Source: Streptomyces ruber (GTDB lineage Bacteria > Actinomycetota > Actinomycetes > Streptomycetales > Streptomycetaceae). From it: a DNA stretch of 64,000 nt. Each line of letters begins with the position of its first letter. Within the stretch, counting starts at the first letter, position 1. The stretch covers positions 372,001-436,000 of the forward strand of contig NZ_BMQK01000003.1 of the NCBI RefSeq assembly GCF_014648075.1, in the 5' to 3' direction. Shown here in pieces: positions 14,766 to 22,673 of this stretch. The position numbers and the translations under genes are program-made. The notes under the pieces were generated by a model. That model had not been told where the DNA came from and did not search any database. It was given only the letters and a program-made list of their open reading frames with translations.

Positions 14766-15763
14766 CGGGGGCGGGCGCCCGGCAGGCCAGGGAGGTGGAG
14801 GAGGCCGCGCTGGCCTGGGTGACCGAGCACCGGGACGACTTCGGCCTGGGAGAGGACGCGCTGGCCGCCGAGGGCCGCGTGAACAGCACGTGGAAACCTT
14901 TGGGAGAACTGGCCCAGGTGTGCGTGAGCGTACGCCGGCACACCGCGCCCACGGACCCCGTGCACCGTTGCGTGTCCGACCTGCTGGCGTTCGCGTGGCG
15001 GCAGACCCGCCACGGCGCGCTCTTCCTCCAGCTCCAGCGGCTGGAACCGTTCGCGACCTATCCGCTGGAGGTGTACGCCCCCTTCGCCTCGGCGGGGCTG
15101 CGGCACCCGGGGTACGAGTCGGCCGCCGCCGCGGTGGCCCGTACCCGCGGCTGGCGGCTGGTCGAGCAGCAGCCGACCCGCCGGCTCGGGGTGCGGATGG
15201 CCGAGCGGCGCAGCGGCATCCACCGGCCCGAGCCGGGACCCGAGGCCGTGGCGCGGACCTGGCTCGGCGGCCTGTCCGAACCGTGGACCTTCGAACGCTC
15301 CTCCGGTTACCAGCTGACCCATGTGGTCTTCCACCTCACCGACTGGGGCCGCGCCGCGCACGGCATGCCCTCCGCCCTCGCGGCGTACCTGGCGGACTGG
15401 CTGCCGCCCTGGCTCGACTCCTGTCTGGAGGCCCGGGACTGGGACCTGAGCTGCGAGCTGCTCGCCGTGGCCGCGACCCTGCCGCGGCCGCTCGACGCGG
15501 TGACGCTCCAGGACGCCTGGGCCCGGATAGCGGCGGCGCAGCACACGACCGGCGCCCTGCCCGAGCGGGACAAAGGCCCCGGGGGCGGTGACGGCCCCGC
15601 GACGGACGGGCCCGCCGGGGACGACCGGGGCCGGGACTTCTCCGCCGCCTACCACTCCACCCTGATGGCGGCCTTCGCCGCCGCACTCACCCTCGGCCGC
15701 CCGGACACCCGCACCGGCGACGCGCCACGGCGGCACCCACAAGCGCAAGGAGCACGGGGATGA
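14762..15763 (+). CDS. All-helical protein, first of a paralogous pair (DUF6895-like)
   Basis: A 333-residue protein related to the next gene product. Shared blocks include ALAWVTEHRDDFGL near the start, PLGELAQVC, a region resembling PFATYPLEVYAPFASAGLRH, PTRRLGVRM, and the strongly conserved GYQLTHVVFHLTDWG near residue 190, then LPPWLDSCLEARDWDLSCEL and YHSTLMAAFAAAL. Repeated helix pairs suggest an alpha/alpha toroid-like fold, as in terpene cyclases or lanthipeptide cyclases, but no catalytic motif of either is visible. I recall the family label DUF6895 for such proteins but could not check it. A Gly/Pro/Asp-rich linker interrupts residues 265-295. GTGA and ATGA overlaps link it to both neighbours. 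Confidence 0.72.
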   Translation: MTGAGARQAREVEEAALAWVTEHRDDFGLGEDALAAEGRVNSTWKPLGELAQVCVSVRRHTAPTDPVHRCVSDLLAFAWRQTRHGALFLQLQRLEPFATYPLEVYAPFASAGLRHPGYESAAAAVARTRGWRLVEQQPTRRLGVRMAERRSGIHRPEPGPEAVARTWLGGLSEPWTFERSSGYQLTHVVFHLTDWGRAAHGMPSALAAYLADWLPPWLDSCLEARDWDLSCELLAVAATLPRPLDAVTLQDAWARIAAAQHTTGALPERDKGPGGGDGPATDGPAGDDRGRDFSAAYHSTLMAAFAAALTLGRPDTRTGDAPRRHPQAQGARG

Positions 15764-16686
15764 CCGCAACCGGCCTGATCCACGACGTCGGCGTCGGCGC
15801 CATCGAGTGGCTGTGGAACCACCGCGACGGGTTCCGGCTGGAGCCCGAGGCGGACCCGGAGACCGGCTTCCTGGAACGCTTCAAGCCGGTCGGCGAACTG
15901 GCACTGGTCTGCAAGGTGCTGTTCCGCGAGGGGGTGGCCGGCTCCCAGCAGGCCCAGCTGGCGCGCCAGCTGCTCGACCACGCCTGGCGGCACACCCTGG
16001 ACGGCGGCCGCATGCTGGTGCGCGGCCAGCGGACGGAACCGCTCTCGCCCGTCCCGTTCGAGGTCTACCTGCCGTTCAAGGAACTCGGGTACAGCCAGCC
16101 CGAGCTGGAGCGGGCCACCGTGCTGAACCACCGCCTCGGCAGCTGGGCCGCCTACGAGCTGACGCCGACCCGGCGCCTCGGGATGTCCGCGTTCCAGCGC
16201 CGCTTCGGCCTGGAGCCCCGGCCGCCCGAGGCCGACGTCGTGCACACGACCTGGCTGGCCCGCCGGCCCGAACCCTGGACGGTCGAGGGGCACATCGGCT
16301 ACGACATCACCCACTGCGTCTTCCACCTCACCGACTGGGGCGAGAACCAGGACGGCCTGCCGCCCGCCCTCGCCGACTACCTCGGCACCTGGCTGCCGGT
16401 GTGGCTCGACGACTGGCTGGACCTGCGGCGCTGGGACCTGCTCGGCGAACTGCTCGTGGTGGACGCCTGTCTGCCCGACCCCACCCTGGACGAGCGGGCC
16501 TGGGAGGGCTTCGCCGCCGCCCAGCAGCCCGACGGCGCCATGCCGGCCGTCCGGACGATGCCCGAGGGCAGCGCCGAAGACGTGTTCGACATGGTCTACC
16601 ACCCCACCCTGGTCGCCGCCTTCGCCTCCGTCCTCGCCACCTCCCGCGCGCTGTCCCGGCTGACGCCCGTCGCCTCCGCCTCATGA
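15760..16686 (+). CDS. All-helical protein, second of the paralogous pair (DUF6895-like)
   Basis: A 308-residue paralogue of the preceding gene product, shorter because it lacks the low-complexity linker. Matching blocks are GAIEWLWNHRDGFRLE, VGELALVCKVLFRE, RTEPLSPVPFEVYLPFKELG, ELTPTRRLGMSAF, GYDITHCVFHLTDWGENQ, WLPVWLDDWLDLRRWDLLGE and VYHPTLVAAFASVL. The conserved His-x3-His-Leu-Thr-Asp-Trp segment suggests a shared active or binding site (inference). It overlaps the genes on both sides by ATGA. The presence of two divergent copies suggests a heterodimer or two successive reactions. Confidence 0.74.
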   Translation: MTATGLIHDVGVGAIEWLWNHRDGFRLEPEADPETGFLERFKPVGELALVCKVLFREGVAGSQQAQLARQLLDHAWRHTLDGGRMLVRGQRTEPLSPVPFEVYLPFKELGYSQPELERATVLNHRLGSWAAYELTPTRRLGMSAFQRRFGLEPRPPEADVVHTTWLARRPEPWTVEGHIGYDITHCVFHLTDWGENQDGLPPALADYLGTWLPVWLDDWLDLRRWDLLGELLVVDACLPDPTLDERAWEGFAAAQQPDGAMPAVRTMPEGSAEDVFDMVYHPTLVAAFASVLATSRALSRLTPVASAS

Positions 16687-17780
16687 CCGGCACGACCGCT
16701 CCCTGGCCGGGCGACCGGCTCGACCCCGACGACGCACGCCCTCCGGCCCGCGCGCCGGGTACGGGCGCGGACCCCGGCGGCGCCCGGCTGCGGCAGCGGC
16801 TCGCCGCCACCGTGGCCGCGGCCGACGCCCCCGACGTCGTCGTCGCCGTCTCCCGGCACGGCCGGCGCACCGTCCACAGCGGCGGCACGGCCCCGCCCCC
16901 GCCGGCCGCCCGCGAGGAGCTGCGGTACGAGATCGGATCGGCGTCCAAGACGTTCACCGGGCTGCTGCTCGCACGGCTGATCCACGACGGCCCGCTGACC
17001 GGGAGCGAACCGGCCGCCGTCTGCCTCGACCCGGCCCACCGCCCCGGCCCGGCCCCCATCACGCTCGCGCACCTCGTCACCCACACGTCGGGGCTGCCCG
17101 CCCTGCCGGCCGGCTTCTTCCTCCGGGCCCTGCCCGTCTGGCGCACCAACCCCTACGCGCGCTATCCCGACGACCGGGTGATCGGCGCCTTCCTGCGGCA
17201 CCGGCCGCGGCGCCGGCCCGGTACCCGCTGGTGCTACTCCAACTACGGCGTCGCCGTGCTCGGCCACGCGCTCGCCGCGGTGACCGGCACCCCGTGGGAG
17301 GACCTGCTCACCGGCCGCGTCCTGCGCCCGCTCGGACTGGACGGCACCGCCCTGCGGCCCGGCGGCGCGGGCACCGACGCCACCGGGCACCGCAGGGACG
17401 GGCGCACCCCCGTGCCCGCGCTGGTCACGGGTGGCTTCCAGGCGGCCGGCGCCGTGCGGGCCACGCCGGCCGACCTGCTCACCTTCCTCGAGGCCCACCT
17501 CGACCCGGCCGGGTCACCGCTGGGCGGCGCGCTGCAGGCGGTGCGGCGCCCCGTCCTGCGGCGCGGCCGGGGGCGCCGGGAGACGCACACGATGACGTGG
17601 TTCCGGCACCCGTCCGACGGCGGGCCGATGTACTTCCACGCCGGGGCGACCCTCGGCCAGCAGGCCTTCCTCGGCTTCCGGCCGGACACGGCGACGGCCG
17701 TGGCCGCGCTGTGCACCCGCCGCTTCCGCGCCCACGACCCGTTCGTCACCGCCGCGTACGCGCTGCTCGCCGAGGACTAG
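16683..17780 (+). CDS. Serine hydrolase, class C beta-lactamase fold
   Basis: A 365-residue penicillin-binding-protein-like hydrolase. The three motifs are present: SxxK in GSASKTFTG (about residue 83), YxN in CYSNYG (about residue 184), and HAG in MYFHAGATLG (about residue 320). LVTHTSGLPALP is the typical turn after the first motif. There is no signal peptide, so unlike secreted beta-lactamases it should act in the cytosol. Family members are esterases, D-amino peptidases or transacylases. As the last gene of the coupled operon it may process or load the 62-residue peptide or a small molecule (inference). The ATG at 16683 overlaps the previous stop. Confidence 0.85.
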   Translation: MTGTTAPWPGDRLDPDDARPPARAPGTGADPGGARLRQRLAATVAAADAPDVVVAVSRHGRRTVHSGGTAPPPPAAREELRYEIGSASKTFTGLLLARLIHDGPLTGSEPAAVCLDPAHRPGPAPITLAHLVTHTSGLPALPAGFFLRALPVWRTNPYARYPDDRVIGAFLRHRPRRRPGTRWCYSNYGVAVLGHALAAVTGTPWEDLLTGRVLRPLGLDGTALRPGGAGTDATGHRRDGRTPVPALVTGGFQAAGAVRATPADLLTFLEAHLDPAGSPLGGALQAVRRPVLRRGRGRRETHTMTWFRHPSDGGPMYFHAGATLGQQAFLGFRPDTATAVAALCTRRFRAHDPFVTAAYALLAED

Positions 17781-17793
17781 CGCCCGGTCCGGC

Positions 17794-19197
17794 TCACAGG
17801 CGCTGCCACAGCGCGGGGGTGCCGGCGGGCGCCCACGCGCCCTGCGCCTGGTGGGCCTGCAGGCACTGGTACCGCACACCGCCGTACGTCACCGTCGCCC
17901 CGACCGGGTAGACGCGGCTCGTGGCCCAGCTGTCGGCCGCCCCGCCCTCCTGCGGTGCCGGCGTCTCGACGGAGCCGGTGCTCGTCATCAGGGTCAGGCC
18001 GAAGTCCTGGAGGATGGGATTGACCGGCTGGTAGTACGTGGTCCCGCCGGACGTGCAGTCGCCGGAACCGCCGGAGGTCACCCCCTGGGCCTGGGACCCC
18101 GCGATGAAGGACCCGCCGGAGTCGCCCGGTTCGGCGCACACCGTGGTCTGGCTCAGGCCGTCCACGGTGCCCTGGCCGTAGCTGACGCTGACGTCGTGCT
18201 GCTCGATCAGCCCGCAGTGCCATCCCGTGGTGGAGCCGGACCGGCAGACCGCCGACCCGACGAGCGACTCCGTCGAGCCGGTCACCTGCACCATCGAGCC
18301 CCCCAGCCCCTTGACCTCGGGTTTCGGGGTCCAGGTGCTGTTGGCGCCCACCCACGACATGTCCTTGCCGGGGAAGGTGGAGGCCTGGAACGTGCCCAGG
18401 TCGGTCTTGTTGTACCCGGTGGTCTTCTGGCCCGTCTTGCCGCAGTGCCCCGCGGTGACGAAGCCCTGCGTCCCGTCCGCCGCCACGGCACCCGACTGCG
18501 CGCTCGACATGACGGAGAACCCGACGGAGCAGCGCGTGGCGTTCTCGATGTAGTAGCCGTCGCCGCCGCGGAGGTCCTCCAGGGCGCGCGGCCGGGTCGC
18601 CGACACCCGGACGCCCACGTCCCGGTCCGGCACGCCCGCGGCCCGGAGGAAGGCGTCCGCGGCCGGACGGCTCGTCGCCTGCACCATCACCCGGTTCGCC
18701 GGCACGTCGACGTACCAGACGGGGGTGTCCTGGGTGCTGACACGGGCGGCCGCCGCGTCCAGCTTCGCCTTGACGGACCGCAGCTCGCCCAGCGACGACC
18801 GGACGACCGCGGCCTTCGCGCCCTGGGCCTCGATGGCGGGGGCGTCGGCGGCGTCGGTCGTCGCGACGGTCAGCTCCGCGGACGTCGTCCCGCCGACCCA
18901 GGCGCCCGCGAAGCGGGTGCCCAGCGTGTTGTGCAGACGGCCCGCCCGGGTGCCCGCCTCCGCCTCGTTGACCAGCCGCGCCGCCGCCTGGTCCGGCGTC
19001 AGGCCGAGGTCGTGCTGGAGCGCGCGCAGGGTCTCCGCCGACGGTCTGTCGGCGCCGAGCGTCCGGGCGGCGGAGGGCACCTGTGCGGGGGTCGGCGGCG
19101 GGTCCGCCGCCATGGCCGGGGGCAGCCCGGTGAGGACCAGCGTGCCGAGTACGGTGAGGGCGGCACGACGCCCCGCCACCGCGTGTCTGTGGACCAT
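17794..19197 (-). CDS. Secreted S1 serine protease, streptogrisin C-like, with chitin-binding tail
   Basis: A 467-residue pre-pro-protease. Residues 1-30 are a signal peptide (hydrophobic core TVLGTLVLTGL, cleavage after AMA). Residues 35-205 match the alpha-lytic-protease prodomain, needed for folding. The mature chymotrypsin-like domain starts near residue 212; the triad is His251 in VTAGHC, Asp279 in GKDMSW, and Ser360 in PGDSGGS, with paired cysteines typical of streptogrisins. Residues 422-467 (SWATSRVYPVGATVTYGGVR..) form a family 5/12 carbohydrate-binding module, as in streptogrisin C, which would hold the enzyme on chitin. ATG at 19197. It is convergent with the serine hydrolase gene, only 13 bases apart. 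Confidence 0.94.
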   Translation of the reverse strand: MVHRHAVAGRRAALTVLGTLVLTGLPPAMAADPPPTPAQVPSAARTLGADRPSAETLRALQHDLGLTPDQAAARLVNEAEAGTRAGRLHNTLGTRFAGAWVGGTTSAELTVATTDAADAPAIEAQGAKAAVVRSSLGELRSVKAKLDAAAARVSTQDTPVWYVDVPANRVMVQATSRPAADAFLRAAGVPDRDVGVRVSATRPRALEDLRGGDGYYIENATRCSVGFSVMSSAQSGAVAADGTQGFVTAGHCGKTGQKTTGYNKTDLGTFQASTFPGKDMSWVGANSTWTPKPEVKGLGGSMVQVTGSTESLVGSAVCRSGSTTGWHCGLIEQHDVSVSYGQGTVDGLSQTTVCAEPGDSGGSFIAGSQAQGVTSGGSGDCTSGGTTYYQPVNPILQDFGLTLMTSTGSVETPAPQEGGAADSWATSRVYPVGATVTYGGVRYQCLQAHQAQGAWAPAGTPALWQRL

Positions 19198-19348
19198 GCG
19201 TGTTGTCTCCTTCGATAGCGGTGGGAAGTGCCCTGGATCCGTCGATGTCTCCGGACGGTTGCACTGTTGCCGTAACTGTCATGAAAAATGTCGATCGGAC
19301 CGCGCTTTCACGAGTTGGGAGACGCGAGAGGTCGCCAAGTGCAGTACG

Positions 19349-21013
19349 TCAGGCGGGGTTGAGCCCGGGGGCGCCCGCCTCGGTCACGAAGGAGGCGGCC
19401 GTCGTGATGGACGCGCCGGGCTTCGTCACGGCGGGCACCACCTTGAAGTCGGCCCGCGCCTCCTTCGCCCCCAGCTCGACGCGCACATAGCCGCGACGCC
19501 CGTCGTACCACTTCAGGTGGGGGTTGGCCGCCATGTACGTCGCCCAGTCGGACGGCCGTTCCGTGCCGTCCCGCCCGCTCGTGACGGAGGTGGTGGTGAT
19601 CTCCGTGCCCACCGTCCGGGACGCCGGGTCGTCGAAGTTCTCCTTGATGTCGAAGGCGTACCCCACATGGACGTCGCCCGTGAGGACCAGCCAGTTCTCG
19701 ACCCCGGCGGCCGTGGCCGCGGCCGTCACCCGCTTGCGCGAGGCGCGGTAGCCGTCCCAGGCGTCCATGGAGACGTTCGCGTCCGCCGCCGTGCCGAACC
19801 TGCGCTGCGAGAAGCACACCTGCTGCGGCATCACGTTCCACACGGCGGTCGAGGCCTTCCAGCCGTCCGCCAGCCAGCGCTCCTGCGCGACGCCGGTGAT
19901 GGTGCGGGCCGCGTCGTCGGACTCCGGCCCCGGGGCGTGCGGGCCGCCGCCGTAGGCCTGGTCGGAACGGTACTGACGGGTGTCGAGCACGTCGAGCTGG
20001 GCGAGCGTGCCCCAGTGGAGCCGGCGGTACAGCCGGGCGTCGGGTCCGTCGGGCCGCTGGGCCTCGCGCAGCGGCTGGTTCTCCCAGTAGGCCCGGTACG
20101 CGGCGGCCCGCCGGATCAGGAAGGCCTCCGCCGGGCCGCCCTTCTCGTCGGCGGCGCCCGCGTAGTTGTTCTCGGTCTCGTGGTCGTCCCAGGTGAGGAC
20201 GAAGGGGTGGGCCGCGTGCACCGCCTGGAGGTCGGGGTCCGCCTTGTAGAGCGCGTACCGCAGCCGGTAGTCGGCGAGGGTCTCGGTCTCGCGGTTGAAG
20301 ACGTCGGGCAGCTCGACGTCGGTGTAGCCGCGGGCGCCGCCCGCCGGGTCCACGGCGTACTCGTACAGGTAGTCACCGACGTGCACGACGACGTCCACGT
20401 CGTCCTCGGCGAGGTGCCGGTGCGCCGTGAAGTACCCGTCGTGGTACGCCTGGCAGGAGACGGCGGCGAGCCGCAGGCCCTTCGGGGCGGTGCCCGCCGC
20501 GGGCGCGGTGCGGGTGCGTCCGGCCGGGCTGAACCAGGTGCCGACCCGGAACCGGTAGTGGTACTCGGTCCCCGGGTCGAGCCCCTGCACGTCGACGTGC
20601 ACGCTGTGGCCGTACTCCGGGTGGGCCTGGGCGACCCCGCGCTGCGCGGTGAAGAGGAAGAACTCGTCGAGGGCCACCTCCCAGGAGACGGCGACGCGCT
20701 CCTGCCCCAGGCCGCCGTCCGGCTCGAACGGCTGCGGGGCGAGCCGTGTCCACAGCACCACAGAGTCGGGCAGGGGGTCGCCGGAGGCGACACCGAGGGT
20801 GAAGGGGTTGTCGGTGATGCGGGCGGCGGGGCGCTCGCGGGCGGCGGAGGCGCCCCGGGCCGGTGCCCCGGCGCCGAAGGCGAGCGCGGCGGCCGCGGCG
20901 GAGACGGTCAGGAACCGGCGGCGCCCGAGACGCCGGGACGCGTCGCGCAGCACGGCGTCCTGCGGGGAGAAGGCGTGCTCGAACAGGGGTCCGCGACGGC
21001 CCTTGGGCGCCAT
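19349..21013 (-). CDS. phoD: Secreted PhoD-type alkaline phosphatase
   Basis: A 554-residue alkaline phosphatase D. The N terminus has a Tat signal: RRLGRRRFLTVSAAAAALAF near residues 28-47, which fits export of a folded Fe/Ca metalloenzyme. A fibronectin-like N-terminal domain (FTLGVASGDPLPDSVVLWTR) precedes the catalytic domain, where VGDYLYEY, FVLTWDDHETENN and LVLTGDVHVGYAFD supply the metal ligands. PhoD releases phosphate from monoesters and diesters such as teichoic acids. The ATG at 21013 gives a Tat leader of about 55 residues. In Streptomyces such genes usually answer to PhoP; I looked for GTTCACC-type repeats upstream and did not find a clear PHO box. Confidence 0.92.
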   Translation of the reverse strand: MAPKGRRGPLFEHAFSPQDAVLRDASRRLGRRRFLTVSAAAAALAFGAGAPARGASAARERPAARITDNPFTLGVASGDPLPDSVVLWTRLAPQPFEPDGGLGQERVAVSWEVALDEFFLFTAQRGVAQAHPEYGHSVHVDVQGLDPGTEYHYRFRVGTWFSPAGRTRTAPAAGTAPKGLRLAAVSCQAYHDGYFTAHRHLAEDDVDVVVHVGDYLYEYAVDPAGGARGYTDVELPDVFNRETETLADYRLRYALYKADPDLQAVHAAHPFVLTWDDHETENNYAGAADEKGGPAEAFLIRRAAAYRAYWENQPLREAQRPDGPDARLYRRLHWGTLAQLDVLDTRQYRSDQAYGGGPHAPGPESDDAARTITGVAQERWLADGWKASTAVWNVMPQQVCFSQRRFGTAADANVSMDAWDGYRASRKRVTAAATAAGVENWLVLTGDVHVGYAFDIKENFDDPASRTVGTEITTTSVTSGRDGTERPSDWATYMAANPHLKWYDGRRGYVRVELGAKEARADFKVVPAVTKPGASITTAASFVTEAGAPGLNPA

Positions 21014-21251
21014 CTGATGTCCTCTCGTACGGGACGGACGCGGTCCGTGCCCCGGGACGCGTCGCACGGCCACGCCGTCCTGGGTGTCGGCCCCTGCATG
21101 CTAAGCGGACAAAATGCGCAAACACGGCATACGGAAAAGCGTGTTCGGGGAACGGTCCGTGTGGCGCCCCGCGCGGGGGGCCGGACGGGCGCCGGCGCCG
21201 GGGGAGGGGCGCCGGCCGGCCGCCCCGGTCGCCCGCGCGGAAGCGGGAACA

Positions 21252-21293
21252 CGCCGGGGCCGGGCCGTCGAACCGCACGGCCCGGCCCCGGCG
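21252..21293 (-). terminator. Terminator after the PPOX gene, perfect 17-bp stem
   Basis: Arms 21252-21268 and 21277-21293 pair exactly across the loop CGAACCGC. It starts seven bases after the stop of the minus-strand gene at 21300 and separates it from phoD. Confidence 0.85.
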
Positions 21294-21299
21294 GGAGGG

Positions 21300-21722
21300 T
21301 CAGCCGGTCGCCTGGTCGCTGTCCCGGTGGGCGCCCCAGCCGTGCCAGCGCTCGATCTCGATCCAGGCGTTGACCCGGCCGCGGTCGCGCTGCGGGTACG
21401 GCTTGCCGGTGTAGTGCTCGGACAGCCGGTCGATGCCGGACAGGTCCTCGTCCTCGCGCATCTCGGCGACCCGGCCGATGAGGGTCACATGGGTGTACCA
21501 GTCGTCCTCGGCGAGGACGGTCAGCGTGATCCGCGGGTCGGCGCGCAGATGGTCCAGCCGCTTGCGGCCCTCGTCCATGTTGATGAGCACCCGGCCGTCC
21601 TCCCAGAGGTACCAGGTGGCCGTGGACACCGGGTGCCCGTCGGACCGTACGGTGGCGACGACCGCCGGGTTGGGCTTCTGCAGCAGGGCTACCGCGGCCT
21701 CGGGGAGCGGCGGCTTCGACAT
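21300..21722 (-). CDS. PPOX-class flavin/F420-binding protein
   Basis: A 140-residue split-barrel protein of the pyridoxamine-phosphate-oxidase-like superfamily. PAVVATVRSDGHPVSTATWYLWEDGRVLIN is the usual first half of the barrel (read at residues 19-48), followed by RKRLDHLRADPRITLTV and DDWYTHVTLIGRVAEM. Actinobacterial members of this size mostly use F420H2 or FMN to reduce small molecules. The ATG at 21722 is preceded by GAGGAG with good spacing. A strong hairpin follows its stop. Substrate unknown. Confidence 0.87.
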   Translation of the reverse strand: MSKPPLPEAAVALLQKPNPAVVATVRSDGHPVSTATWYLWEDGRVLINMDEGRKRLDHLRADPRITLTVLAEDDWYTHVTLIGRVAEMREDEDLSGIDRLSEHYTGKPYPQRDRGRVNAWIEIERWHGWGAHRDSDQATG

Positions 21723-22524
21723 GAGGTCTCCTCTTCGGGTCTTTCGGTACTTTCCTCGGGGTCCTGCCCCGGCGGTGGTCCCGTCCGGGCGGCGCGCCGG
21801 GCGGTGGACCGGGTGATCGTCCGGAGCGGGTCCACGCTGCCACATTCCGCCTGCCGGGTCCCGCACCGCCCCGTCCGACATGGCGCACGGCCTGCGTCGA
21901 TGCGGTCGGGGCCGGCGTGCGGGACAGCGGCCGTGACCGGCCGTCGGACCGCTGTGGGCGGGCCGGCCCGCGGCCCCGGCCGGCGCGTCCCGAGGGCCCG
22001 TCGCCGCCCGCGGGCACCACGCCGCCCGGCCAGGGTCCGACGACCGCACCGGTGCGGCCCACGCCGGTCACCCGGCCGGGACCCGTGGCGCGCTCGCCGG
22101 GCGCGTACACCCCGGCCGTGGCGGCGTACCCCGTCGCCTGGGCGCCGAACGGCCCAGCCGGTCGGTGAGGGTGCCGGCGGAGGAGCCGGGACCGGGACCG
22201 TCGAGCGGGTGCGGCAGCACGGCGCCGTGGCTGTCGACGTCCATGCCGCCGGAGAAGACGGCCGGCCGGCACAGCGCGACGACGGGGGCGACGGCTCGGG
22301 ACGAACGGTCCGCCGGGGAGGCGGGGCGGTCACCGGGCGACTCACTTCCTCTCACGACGTCGTGCGGAGCGAGGGGAGTGGTGAGGCGGCGCGCCCTGGA
22401 CCCGGAGCGCGTACCCCCGCACAACGCCTTAAGCGATCCCTAAGCGCGGGTTAAGCATCCCTGTGGTGGCCGGGCATTCTCAAGTAAGCGCAGGTCAGAA
22501 GGTTTTTGGGGGTCCGTCGGCCGG

Positions 22525-22553
22525 TTGGCCGATCCAACTGCCGTGCGTAGCAT
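22525..22553 (+). promoter_or_regulatory. Candidate promoter of the GH64 gene
   Basis: TTGGCC (22525-22530) and TAGCAT (22548-22553) have exactly 17 bases between them and precede the GH64 start by about 120 bases. Both hexamers fit the vegetative-type consensus moderately well. Confidence 0.5.
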
Positions 22554-22584
22554 CAAGATCGGTCGGCACCGCCGGCGCGTACCG

Positions 22585-22596
22585 GAGAGCGCTCTC
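22585..22596. promoter_or_regulatory. LacI-type operator GAGAGCGCTCTC
   Basis: A perfect 12-base palindrome centred on CG, about 32 bases after the proposed -10 box of the GH64 gene. It resembles the Streptomyces LacI-family operator type with an AGCGCT core, such as that of CebR. Binding there would block transcription, giving carbohydrate induction (inference). Confidence 0.6.
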
Positions 22597-22673
22597 ACCC
22601 CTCCGCCGCGCGCCCGTCCGTCCCCTCCGTCCCCCCACACCGATGCACGCGAGCACCAAGGAGACACCCCCTC

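Larger units (their letters stand above)
21723..22673. other. 950-base gap, possible decayed gene plus GH64 promoter
   Basis: No intact gene is convincing here. On the minus strand, two frames carry short protein-like stretches: about 22310-22160 reads GGMDVDSHGAVLPHPLDG and then SSAGTLTDRLG; a different frame at about 22150-22040 reads FGAQATGYAATAGVYAPGER and then VTGVGRTGAVVGPW. The switch of frame suggests the broken tail of an oxidoreductase-like gene. Starting codons and an intact domain are lacking. The right third (22440-22673) is AT-richer and holds the GH64 promoter and operator. Confidence 0.4.

Noticed and set aside
21014..21160. PHO box upstream of phoD
   Set aside because: I looked for GTTCACC-like direct repeats at 11-base spacing and found none, despite an AT-richer stretch near 21097-21135.
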